From: Epilithonimonas hominis
GTDB lineage: Bacteria > Bacteroidota > Bacteroidia > Flavobacteriales > Weeksellaceae
Assembly: GCF_003730015.1 (NCBI RefSeq)
Contig: NZ_RJTU01000076.1
Span: forward strand, 1 to 38,486
DNA: 38,486 bases
Direction of reading: 5' to 3'
A model generated the notes under the pieces. The model was not told where the DNA came from. It searched no databases and saw only the letters and a list, made by a program, of their open reading frames with translations. Below, one piece after another: positions 31,543 to 38,486 of this stretch. Each line of letters starts with the position of its first letter. Position 1 is the first letter of the stretch. A program made the position numbers and the translations under genes.

Positions 31543-32601
31543 TTGGAAACCAACAACCAACCAATCACAACTAACAATAAAAAAGGAATTCTCCTTGTCA
31601 ACTTAGGTTCGCCGAAATCTACCGATGTAAATGATGTTAAAAACTATCTGGACGAGTTCCTGATGGATGAAAAAGTCATCGATTATCGTTGGATTTTCCG
31701 AGCATTATTGGTTCAGGGAATTATTCTGAAAACCAGACCTAAGAAATCGGCAGAAGCTTACAAAACTGTTTGGACAGACGAAGGCTCTCCACTGATTGTG
31801 ATATCCAAAAATCTACAGAAAAAACTTCAGGAAGTTGTGGATGTTCCGGTTGGTCTGGGAATGCGTTATGGCGAACCGTCTATAAAAAACGGAATCCAAG
31901 AGTTGGTTGACCAAGGCATCACCAATATTACTTTGTTTCCACTCTATCCGCAATATGCGATGAGCACTACAGAAACGGTGATTGACAAAGCGGAAGAAGT
32001 CCGAAAAAAATTCTTTCCGGACATTAACATTAATTACGTAGAACCGTTTTATAACCGCGAGATTTACATCAATTCTCTGGCGGAAAGTATCAAAGAGAAA
32101 CTACCTGCGGATTTTGATTTGTTACAGTTTTCATATCACGGTGTTCCGGAGCGTCATATTTACAAAACCGACCCTACAAAGACTTGTAACATGAATAATT
32201 GTTGTCAAAAAGAAGATAATCCTTCGCACAAATTCTGTTACAGGCACCAATGCTACAAAGTGACAGAGTTGGTTTGTGAGAAATTGGAAATTCCTAAAGA
32301 GAAGGCTCTCGTTACGTTTCAATCCAGATTGGGGAAAGACAAATGGATGGAACCTTACACGGATGCGACGTTGGAGAGTCTTGGCAAAAAAGGAATCAAG
32401 AAACTGGCAATTGTTTGTCCGGCTTTTGTGTCAGACTGCCTTGAAACGTTGGAAGAGATTTCGGAGGAAGGGAAAGAAATTTTCCTTCACGGCGGCGGCG
32501 AGAGATTCGATTATATCCCTTGTCTGAACGAAAAAGAAAGCTGGGTACAAGTCGTAAAAACACTTTGTGAAGAAAAACTGAATGATTTTTACTTTCATTA
32601 A
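31543..32601 (+). CDS. hemH: Ferrochelatase
   Basis: 352 residues. The family opening KKGILLVNLGSP, the porphyrin-binding middle (RYGEPSI, LFPLYPQYA) and the iron-site His in QFSYHGVPERH are all present, and CPAFVSDCLETLEEI carries the conserved acidic C-terminal residues. A Cys-rich insertion (TCNMNNCC with KFCYRHQCY) matches the loop seen in many bacterial ferrochelatases. It inserts Fe(II) into the porphyrin ring. The only usable start is TTG at 31543. No -7 box is seen in the 193-bp gap after nfu, so cotranscription with nfu is likely. Confidence 0.94.
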   Translation: METNNQPITTNNKKGILLVNLGSPKSTDVNDVKNYLDEFLMDEKVIDYRWIFRALLVQGIILKTRPKKSAEAYKTVWTDEGSPLIVISKNLQKKLQEVVDVPVGLGMRYGEPSIKNGIQELVDQGITNITLFPLYPQYAMSTTETVIDKAEEVRKKFFPDININYVEPFYNREIYINSLAESIKEKLPADFDLLQFSYHGVPERHIYKTDPTKTCNMNNCCQKEDNPSHKFCYRHQCYKVTELVCEKLEIPKEKALVTFQSRLGKDKWMEPYTDATLESLGKKGIKKLAIVCPAFVSDCLETLEEISEEGKEIFLHGGGERFDYIPCLNEKESWVQVVKTLCEEKLNDFYFH

Positions 32602-32781
32602 TAGTTTTACATTGGTTTATATTACCAATAAATTGTGATTTTTGTTTTTTAGCAATTACCGGAGAGTGTAAACCCGCGTAAAAAAGCATCAATACTGTTT
32701 GACTGTTTTACTAAATTCTTATTTTAATAACTTTCTCGATAAGCAAGTTTAAGCTAGTGTTTTTTTATAAAAATCTTATCG

Positions 32782-32789
32782 TAGTTTTG
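32782..32789 (+). promoter_or_regulatory. ruvC -7 box, nearly leaderless
   Basis: TAGTTTTG ends only 5 bp before the ruvC ATG, so the transcript should start at or next to the start codon. Confidence 0.55.
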
Positions 32790-32794
32790 CAAGT

Positions 32795-33349
32795 ATGATT
32801 GCGGAGAAAATTATTTTAGGCATTGATCCTGGAACAAGTATTATGGGTTTTGGAATTATTTCTGTCAAAGGAAATACAATGGAGTTGGTAGCTATCCACG
32901 AATTGATCCTGAAAAAATATGAGAATCACGAAACAAAACTTAAAGTAATCTTCGATAAAACGTTGGCTTTGATAGATGAATATCATCCCGACGAAACTGC
33001 TCTGGAAGCTCCTTTCTTCGGAAAAAATGTTCAGAGTATGCTGAAGCTTGGACGAGCACAAGGGGTTGCAATGGCAGCAAGTCTCCACAGAAATATTCCC
33101 ATTATAGAATACTCTCCAAAGAAAATCAAAATGGCAATCACTGGTAACGGAAATGCCAGCAAGGAACAAGTTGCTGGAATGCTTCAAAATCTTTTAAAGC
33201 TGAAAGAATTTCCTACAAAATATCTTGACGCATCTGATGGTTTGGCTGTGGCTGTTTGTCATCACTTTAATTCCGGAAGTCTTTCGACAGATAAGTCTTA
33301 TTCTGGCTGGGATAGTTTTTTGAAACATAATCCTGATAGGATAAAATAG
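32795..33349 (+). CDS. ruvC: Holliday junction resolvase RuvC
   Basis: 184 residues. The four catalytic acids are in place: Asp11 (GIDPGT), Glu71 (LEAPFFGKN), Asp145 and Asp148 (LDASDGLAVAVCH). KLGRAQGVAM and YSPKKIKMAITGNGNASKEQV are also typical. It is a dimeric nuclease that resolves Holliday junctions with RuvAB. ATG at 32795 follows a -7 box directly. Confidence 0.97.
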   Translation: MIAEKIILGIDPGTSIMGFGIISVKGNTMELVAIHELILKKYENHETKLKVIFDKTLALIDEYHPDETALEAPFFGKNVQSMLKLGRAQGVAMAASLHRNIPIIEYSPKKIKMAITGNGNASKEQVAGMLQNLLKLKEFPTKYLDASDGLAVAVCHHFNSGSLSTDKSYSGWDSFLKHNPDRIK

Positions 33350-33382
33350 TTGTTGGCTGACGGTTGATTGTTGATGGATTTT

Positions 33383-33427
33383 TGTCAGGCTGAGGCGCAG
33401 TTTATCCTGAGCTTGACGAAGGGAAGC
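33383..33427. repeat. Hybrid REP copy between ruvC and the helicase
   Basis: Begins with TGTCAGGCTGAG, 12 bases identical to the reverse complement of R3 (23141-23163), then diverges into GCGCAGTTTATCCTGAGC, TTGACGAAGG and GAAGCC. A related but longer member of the REP group. Confidence 0.6.
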
Positions 33428-33462
33428 CTTTTTATTAAATCCTTTTTCTTGATTCTTCTCAC

Positions 33463-33493
33463 TTGATTCTTCTCTCCTGATTCTCTATCTTTG
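33463..33493 (+). promoter_or_regulatory. Helicase promoter, nearly leaderless
   Basis: TTG (33463-33465), a 20-bp spacer and TATCTTTG (33486-33493). The -7 box ends 5 bp before the ATG at 33499. Confidence 0.65.
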
Positions 33494-33498
33494 AATCG

Positions 33499-35625
33499 AT
33501 GAATAACTCTCTTTTTGAAATCGTAGAACACACCAACCGAAGCATTTTTCTCACAGGGAAAGCAGGAACTGGAAAGACTACATTTCTCAACGATTTTGTA
33601 AAAAAAACCAAGAAAAAACACATTGTAGTTGCGCCTACGGGAATTGCCGCTATCAATGCGGGCGGTGTTACCATCCATTCTATGTTTGGTTTGCCGCTCA
33701 GAACTTTTCTTCCAACTACGGAAAGAATTGACCAAAATCTGGCGAACAACATTGCCGATTTGATGCCCCATTTCAAGTACAGAAAAGACAAACTCAAACT
33801 TCTACGCGAAATCGAAATTATCATTATCGATGAGGCCTCAATGTTGCGTGCGGATGTTCTGGATATGATGGATTTTTCTCTTCGTCACGTTCGCAGAAAT
33901 CAGCAAAAGTTTGGAGGTGTTCAGATGTTGTTCATTGGCGACCTTTATCAGTTGTCACCGGTTGTGAGAGACGAATACATTTTATCAATGTATTATTCTT
34001 CTCCGTTTTTCTTTCACGCCAAAGCTTTGGAAGGCAGTAACTTCATCACATTGGAACTGACCAAAGTTTATCGACAAACCGATGAACATTTTCTCGAAAT
34101 TTTAAATGCGATTAGAGACGGAATTACAGAAGATATAGACTTTGCAGCTTTGAACGAACGATATCAACCCGACTTTGACCCAAAAGATGAAGCCTACGTA
34201 TATCTATGTTCGCATAACAAAATGGCGGACGACATTAATCAAAAAAAGATCAAAGAACTTGGCGGAAAATCGCATACTTACAAAGCAGATGTTGTAGGCG
34301 AATTCAAGGAAACGCAATATCCGAATGATGAAGTTCTGGAACTGAAAGTCGGAGCGCAGATTATGTTTATCCGAAATGATACTTCTCCCGATAAAAAATA
34401 TTACAACGGAAAATTAGCTCAAATCTCTTATCTCGACGAAGATGAAATCTCTGTAATTCTAGATGGAAGCGAGGAAGAAATCACTTTGAAAGCCGAGACT
34501 TGGGAGCAGAAAAAATATTCTTTGGATGATGAAAAAAATATCAAGGAGGAAGTTTTGGGAAGTTTCAAACAGTTTCCCATTCGTTTGGCTTGGGCGGTTA
34601 CGATTCATAAAAGTCAAGGTTTGACATTCGACAGATTGATTATTGATGCAGGAAAAAGTTTCGCTTCTGGTCAGGTTTATGTAGCACTTTCACGTTGCCG
34701 AACTTTGGAAGGAATTGTCCTGAAATCCAAAATTACGCCTGAAGTTATTTTTTCTGATAAAAGAGTCTCAAAGTTTCAGGACGAGACGCACGCCAATGCA
34801 AAAATTGATGAAATCCTGAATGCTGAAAAATATGATTATAGCATTCAGAAAGTCATTAGAAGGATTGACTGCGTTTGGTATAAGTCTGCTTTGGAAAACT
34901 GGATGGTAATTAGCAGAAGTAGTAAATTCATTGATAAAGAAAAAGCAGATTATCTCTATCATTGTTTGAAAGCTGATATCGAAAATTACATTACTATTTT
35001 CCAAAAGTTTGAGAGAATCTTGGTTCAGAAAACCCATAAATTCCTGCAAGGTGAGGAAGAATGGACCGAAATTGAAAGCAAAGCCAAAGGCGCTGTCAAT
35101 TTCTTTTTCTCGAATGTGAATGAGAAAATATTTTCGCCACTCAAAGATTTCTATTCCGAAACCAAAGGTGTAAAAGGCTTGAAAGCTTTTAATGAAGATT
35201 TCCGTGTTTGGTTGGATGATATTGAAGATTATCTTAAAGACTTGAAAGAGGTTTACCTTTTGGAAACACCATTATTTGATAAAGAAAAAGATGTGGAAGT
35301 TTCTATGGCCATCAAGAAAGTTCCGACACACGTTTTGACTTATCAGTTGTTTCAAAATGGGAAAACGGTTGCTGAGATTGCGAAGGAAAGAGGCTTGGTG
35401 AATTCGACGATTTTTGGGCATCTTTCAAAATATGCTGAGCAAAATCTACTCGACAGAAGTGACCTTTTGAGAATCTATCCAAAAAGTAAAGTTGAAGCGT
35501 TTGAAAAACAATTCAAAGCTGAACCAAAAGAAAACATCAACGATTGGAAATCTGTTTTGCCTTCGGATTTTGATTATGGTGAGATTCGATTGATTTGGAA
35601 TTATTTTTTGAATCTACAGAAGTAG
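33499..35625 (+). CDS. PIF1-like superfamily 1 helicase with C-terminal HTH
   Basis: 708 residues. Walker A GKAGTGKT (20-27), APTGIAAINAGG, Walker B IIIIDEASML, motif III IGDLYQLSPV, LTKVYRQTD, then VTIHKSQGLTFD and VYVALSRCRTLEG. These are the PIF1/RecD-type SF1B motifs in order. The C-terminal third adds a helical region and a helix-turn-helix-like domain (VLTYQLFQNGKTVAEIAKERG followed by STIFGHLSKYAEQ) like the HTH_40 domain found on RecQ/PIF1 relatives. Probably unwinds DNA during repair or replication; follows ruvC but has its own promoter. Confidence 0.93.
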   Translation: MNNSLFEIVEHTNRSIFLTGKAGTGKTTFLNDFVKKTKKKHIVVAPTGIAAINAGGVTIHSMFGLPLRTFLPTTERIDQNLANNIADLMPHFKYRKDKLKLLREIEIIIIDEASMLRADVLDMMDFSLRHVRRNQQKFGGVQMLFIGDLYQLSPVVRDEYILSMYYSSPFFFHAKALEGSNFITLELTKVYRQTDEHFLEILNAIRDGITEDIDFAALNERYQPDFDPKDEAYVYLCSHNKMADDINQKKIKELGGKSHTYKADVVGEFKETQYPNDEVLELKVGAQIMFIRNDTSPDKKYYNGKLAQISYLDEDEISVILDGSEEEITLKAETWEQKKYSLDDEKNIKEEVLGSFKQFPIRLAWAVTIHKSQGLTFDRLIIDAGKSFASGQVYVALSRCRTLEGIVLKSKITPEVIFSDKRVSKFQDETHANAKIDEILNAEKYDYSIQKVIRRIDCVWYKSALENWMVISRSSKFIDKEKADYLYHCLKADIENYITIFQKFERILVQKTHKFLQGEEEWTEIESKAKGAVNFFFSNVNEKIFSPLKDFYSETKGVKGLKAFNEDFRVWLDDIEDYLKDLKEVYLLETPLFDKEKDVEVSMAIKKVPTHVLTYQLFQNGKTVAEIAKERGLVNSTIFGHLSKYAEQNLLDRSDLLRIYPKSKVEAFEKQFKAEPKENINDWKSVLPSDFDYGEIRLIWNYFLNLQK

Positions 35626-35796
35626 TTTAATATGAAAAAAATGTGGTTAATGTTTCGGGCATTCGTAAAAAATTATTAAGATTTAAAAATTGAATATTTT
35701 TATAATGATCGATATGGATGTTAGATATCTGTTATTATTATGAATGGATGAAATTATATCTAAAATTCTACAAAATACTAAACCTTTTAACAATCA

Positions 35797-35827
35797 AACC
35801 TTTGCATCATTTGCGAAGGTTTTTTTT
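35797..35827 (+). terminator. Terminator downstream of the helicase
   Basis: AACCTTTGC and GCGAAGGTT (35797-35805, 35813-35821) form a 9-bp stem with one U-G pair and a 7-base loop, followed by a T run. It lies about 170 bp beyond the helicase stop. Confidence 0.8.
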
Positions 35828-35955
35828 GTCTTCTGTTGATCAATGATGTAATGATTCATCATCAATAGTTGTCTAAATAATAAAACCAACCAAAATTTTT
35901 ATCTCTGAAAATCAATCGATTAACAACGATAAATAATTTTATTCACTACTTTGTA

Positions 35956-35987
35956 TTGCATAATACTAATTTTAATATATATCTTTG
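35956..35987 (+). promoter_or_regulatory. Promoter of the TonB-receptor-like gene
   Basis: TTG (35956-35958), a 21-bp spacer and TATCTTTG (35980-35987), 48 bp before the ATG at 36036. Confidence 0.55.
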
Positions 35988-36035
35988 CAATGTTAAATAT
36001 TAGTAAAAACAAATTACTCACCAATAAAATAAATT

Positions 36036-38270
36036 ATGAAGGCTCAAATACTTATTGCATCATTATTTTTCTCAGGATTAATATTTGCCCAAGAAACAAA
36101 AACAGATTCTGCAAACACAAAAAACATCGAAGCTGTTACTCTTACAAAACAAGTGTTCAAAAAAGAAAGCGACCGTTTCGTTTACGATGTCGCTTCCTCT
36201 CCTATTGCAAAAGGAACCAATTCTTTCAATCTGCTTCAGCAGACGCCAATGTTGTCCAGCACAGACGGAAAAACTTTCAAAATAATGGGAAAGTCCAACG
36301 TAGTTTTTTACATCAATGGAAAAAAAACACTAATGGATGCGGAAGCCATTACGGAAATGCTGAAAAATACACCATCCGAAAATATCCAAAGAATCGAAGT
36401 CGTAACTGTGCCTGGAAGTGAGTTTCAGGTGGAAGCAAATGAAGGCGTCATCAACATTGTGATGAAAAAAAGTAAGACGAATGGCTACAATGGAACTTTG
36501 AAAATGAATAACAGCCAAACGTTTTATAACAACCCTTCGTCCGGAATTGCGCTTAATGCAAGACAAAACAAATGGTCGTTCAGCTCCAACTTCAATATGG
36601 GAAGCTGGAGACAAAGAGAAAAATATACGTTGACCAACGGAAATGACACCTTTCAGAATAATTCTTTCGGAACAATGGATGACCCGAATAAAAACTACGG
36701 AGGAAGCATGAACATCGATTACGAAATTAACAAAAAACAAAATCTTGGTTTCAGCTACAATGTGCGATATAATAAGAGCTTCGGATCTGTGTTGGATATG
36801 ACAAATTTTGAAAATGGCGTGTTGTCCAACAGAACAATCAACAGGGAAGATGCTCAAACGAGAAATCATAACTTCAACTTGAATTATGAAATCAAAACCG
36901 ATACGCTGGGGAGTAAATTGATTTCCAACGTTTCTTATCTATGGTTCAATAGAGACAAAGTGAGCTTGGGTGAGTCTTTTCCACTAAAAGCTGGCGCAAG
37001 ACACAGCGCATTCCAACAAACTGTTCCTCAAATCATTAACAATTATGCTGCAAACATCGATTATATCAAAAATTTCAGAAATGAAAGCACGTTTGCTATC
37101 GGAAGCAGCTATAACTACACCAACACAGATAGCGACACCAGACAAAATGATTTTGATGGAACGCAATTTGTGACCAATAACACACTTTCGAATCATTTTA
37201 TTTATAAGGAAAATATTATTGGTACTTATGTGACTTTCGATAAAAAATTCTCTGACAAATTCTCAGGAAAAATAGGCACCAGATTCGAAGCGACTTTGAG
37301 TACAGGCGATGTAGTTGGAAAATCGGACATTGGTTTTGAAAGAAATTACAACAATCTTTTGCCTTATGCAACATTGAATTATGCTATCAATGACAACAAT
37401 AATTTGACTTATAGCTTTTCCAGCCGAGTTAGAAGACCTGGATTTGGACAACTGAATCCTTCCAGAACATACTTCACGCCGACCAATTATATTCAGAACA
37501 ATCCTTTTATGCAGGCTTCCAAGAATTATAATCAGGAAATCAACTATATGTATAAGAATGCTTTTTATGCCAATGTAAGTTTCAATTACGCAGACAATGC
37601 TTACGGACAATTGCCCTTGCAGGGAACAATGACGGAAAAGGTTATCGATGCCAACGGAAACAAAGTGGAAGTGAAAACAGATTTCCTGAGATACATCAGA
37701 ACCAACTATGGCAATAACAAACAGATCGGATTGACTCTTGGGATGAGCAAAGCCTGGTTTGGTGATATCTGGACAACCAACTACTCCGCTAACTTTGAGT
37801 ATGCGACTTTCAAAGGCGGTGTAACGAAAGATCCTACTTCTCAGCCTGTTCCGGGAATCACAGAAACATTGGAACCGTTCATCATCGATGTGAAAACTCT
37901 GAACACATTCTTCCAAGCCAATAATATGATACGATTATCTGCTAAAAAAGATTGGTATCTGGGCGTTAATTATTGGCTGACGCCGACAAGAGAAGTGGAA
38001 ATGGGAAAACTTTACAAGCAACAAAGTTTCGATATGAATATCAAGAAAATTATGGGGAATTTCACATTTCTGGTGGAGGTCAATGATATTTTCAACTCCA
38101 ATATTGATGATATCAGAACGGCTCAGGCCAAAGGAAGTTACAACACCGTAAGAAGTTTCAAATACGGTAGAGAACTGAACATCAATGTCACATACAACTT
38201 TGGAAATCAGAAACTAAAAAAAGCAAGAGAAGTGAAATCGGCTAACGATGCCATCCGCTCAAGAACTTAA
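36036..38270 (+). CDS. TonB-dependent-receptor-like outer-membrane barrel (OMP_b-brl_3 type)
   Basis: 744 residues. Signal peptide MKAQILIASLFFSGLIFAQ. A plug-like domain follows (about 30-145: IEAVTLTKQVFKKESDRFVY, FNLLQQTPMLSS, FYINGKKTLMDAEAITEML, IQRIEVVTVPGSEFQVEANEG with VINIVMKK), then a long beta barrel rich in Asn and aromatic residues to the end (GRELNINVTYNFG). This is the family often annotated 'outer membrane beta-barrel family protein' or TonB-dependent receptor. The usual N-terminal carboxypeptidase-like domain is missing. No SusD partner follows. Substrate unknown. Confidence 0.9.
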   Translation: MKAQILIASLFFSGLIFAQETKTDSANTKNIEAVTLTKQVFKKESDRFVYDVASSPIAKGTNSFNLLQQTPMLSSTDGKTFKIMGKSNVVFYINGKKTLMDAEAITEMLKNTPSENIQRIEVVTVPGSEFQVEANEGVINIVMKKSKTNGYNGTLKMNNSQTFYNNPSSGIALNARQNKWSFSSNFNMGSWRQREKYTLTNGNDTFQNNSFGTMDDPNKNYGGSMNIDYEINKKQNLGFSYNVRYNKSFGSVLDMTNFENGVLSNRTINREDAQTRNHNFNLNYEIKTDTLGSKLISNVSYLWFNRDKVSLGESFPLKAGARHSAFQQTVPQIINNYAANIDYIKNFRNESTFAIGSSYNYTNTDSDTRQNDFDGTQFVTNNTLSNHFIYKENIIGTYVTFDKKFSDKFSGKIGTRFEATLSTGDVVGKSDIGFERNYNNLLPYATLNYAINDNNNLTYSFSSRVRRPGFGQLNPSRTYFTPTNYIQNNPFMQASKNYNQEINYMYKNAFYANVSFNYADNAYGQLPLQGTMTEKVIDANGNKVEVKTDFLRYIRTNYGNNKQIGLTLGMSKAWFGDIWTTNYSANFEYATFKGGVTKDPTSQPVPGITETLEPFIIDVKTLNTFFQANNMIRLSAKKDWYLGVNYWLTPTREVEMGKLYKQQSFDMNIKKIMGNFTFLVEVNDIFNSNIDDIRTAQAKGSYNTVRSFKYGRELNINVTYNFGNQKLKKAREVKSANDAIRSRT

Positions 38271-38486
38271 TGAAAAATAAAATTTACCAAAACCAAATGA
38301 AGCTTCTCTATAATTTTCAAACTCTGTACATTGTAAAAAAAATTGTGACAAAGAGATTCTGTAGAGTTATAAGCAGCGCAGACAAAGGCATCAAAAAACC
38401 ACATCATATTACTCAATTATATTTTCATATCAAATCACTATTTTCAAAAAAAATCCCGAAGAATAACGAGGCCACTGAAAAACTAA
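38271..38486. other. Gene-free right edge
   Basis: 216 bp of AT-rich sequence. No open frame, hairpin or promoter box that I can support; a gene may begin beyond the window. Confidence 0.5.

Larger units (their letters stand above)
35626..36035. other. Gene-free gap with a terminator and a promoter
   Basis: 410 bp. Holds the terminator at 35797-35827 and the barrel-gene promoter at 35956-35987. A 14-codon ATG frame at 35632 is too short and featureless to call. Otherwise AT-rich, with no repeat recognised. Confidence 0.7.

Noticed and set aside
31353-31601. 82-codon minus-strand frame in the nfu-hemH gap
   Set aside because: It overlaps the conserved N-terminus of hemH on the other strand and has no recognisable signal or motif.
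32611-32631. Hairpin ATTGGT...ACCAAT after hemH as terminator
   Set aside because: Six-base stem with no T run directly after it; too weak to call.
37263-37916. 217-codon open frame on the minus strand within the TonB-receptor-like gene
   Set aside because: It is antisense to a clearly coding barrel and its translation is Ile/Cys/Val-rich nonsense without domains; a shadow frame.
1-38486. tRNA, rRNA, insertion sequence, prophage or integrase genes
   Set aside because: I looked in the gaps and among the proteins and saw no tRNA-like fold sequence, rRNA, transposase or integrase motif.

Overview
The window looks like a chromosomal segment from a flavobacterium of the Chryseobacterium/Weeksellaceae type. 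The DNA is AT-rich, several genes have the Bacteroidetes promoter signature (TTTG or TTG, 19-21 bp, TAnnTTTG) rather than Shine-Dalgarno sites, and the gene families are typical of the group: GlmU-family protein, DUF4407, DUF3575-type barrel, type-B L31, fused E1 alpha/beta and a carboxypeptidase-like outer-membrane barrel. The genus is inferred from style and was not tested by any search.

Layout. (1) 1-1068: gene-poor edge and a small outer-membrane barrel gene broken by two homopolymer indels. (2) 1129-4924, minus strand: haem-binding protein, Ig-like lipoprotein, GlmU-family protein and ribosomal protein L31 type B with its own consensus promoter and a strong terminator. (3) 5044-18032, minus strand: a large phenylacetate-catabolism block read in the order fused 2-oxoacid dehydrogenase E1, tetR, paaE, paaA, paaB, paaC, paaD, paaH, paaJ, paaZ, crotonase. 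A full consensus promoter lies in front of E1, and an 18-bp TetR-type palindrome sits exactly on its -33 box. I found no exact TAnnTTTG box in any internal gap of the block, which suggests one transcript of about 13 kb controlled by the embedded TetR. (4) 18224-24811, plus strand: beta-helix lipoprotein, MazG-like protein, aroA, duplicated BamE-like protein, short-chain dehydrogenase, a small GIY-YIG nuclease wrapped in REP-like palindromes, and a BamA/TamA-like outer-membrane protein. (5) 24989-30177: guaB, a small exported protein, DUF4407 membrane protein, lipoprotein, YihY/BrkB membrane protein and gamma carbonic anhydrase. (6) 30471-38270, plus strand: Nfu, ferrochelatase, RuvC, a PIF1-like helicase and a TonB-receptor-like barrel.

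How the genes work together. PaaABCE (with PaaD) epoxidises phenylacetyl-CoA, PaaZ opens and oxidises the ring product, and the crotonase, PaaH and PaaJ carry out beta-oxidation to acetyl-CoA and succinyl-CoA. No phenylacetate-CoA ligase (paaK) is present in the window, and only one crotonase is present. The leading gene is a 2-oxoacid dehydrogenase E1, which could feed phenylacetyl-CoA from phenylpyruvate; that is a hypothesis.

The second theme is the intergenic DNA. Almost every gap in the paa block, and many elsewhere, holds a short dispersed inverted repeat. At least eight kinds can be separated by eye. Some have become part of genes: one supplies the last codons and stop of paaH, and one supplies the C-terminal tail of the GIY-YIG nuclease. 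The GIY-YIG gene with three REP copies resembles the known RAYT/REP arrangement but with an unrelated nuclease, and is the best candidate for an undescribed system.
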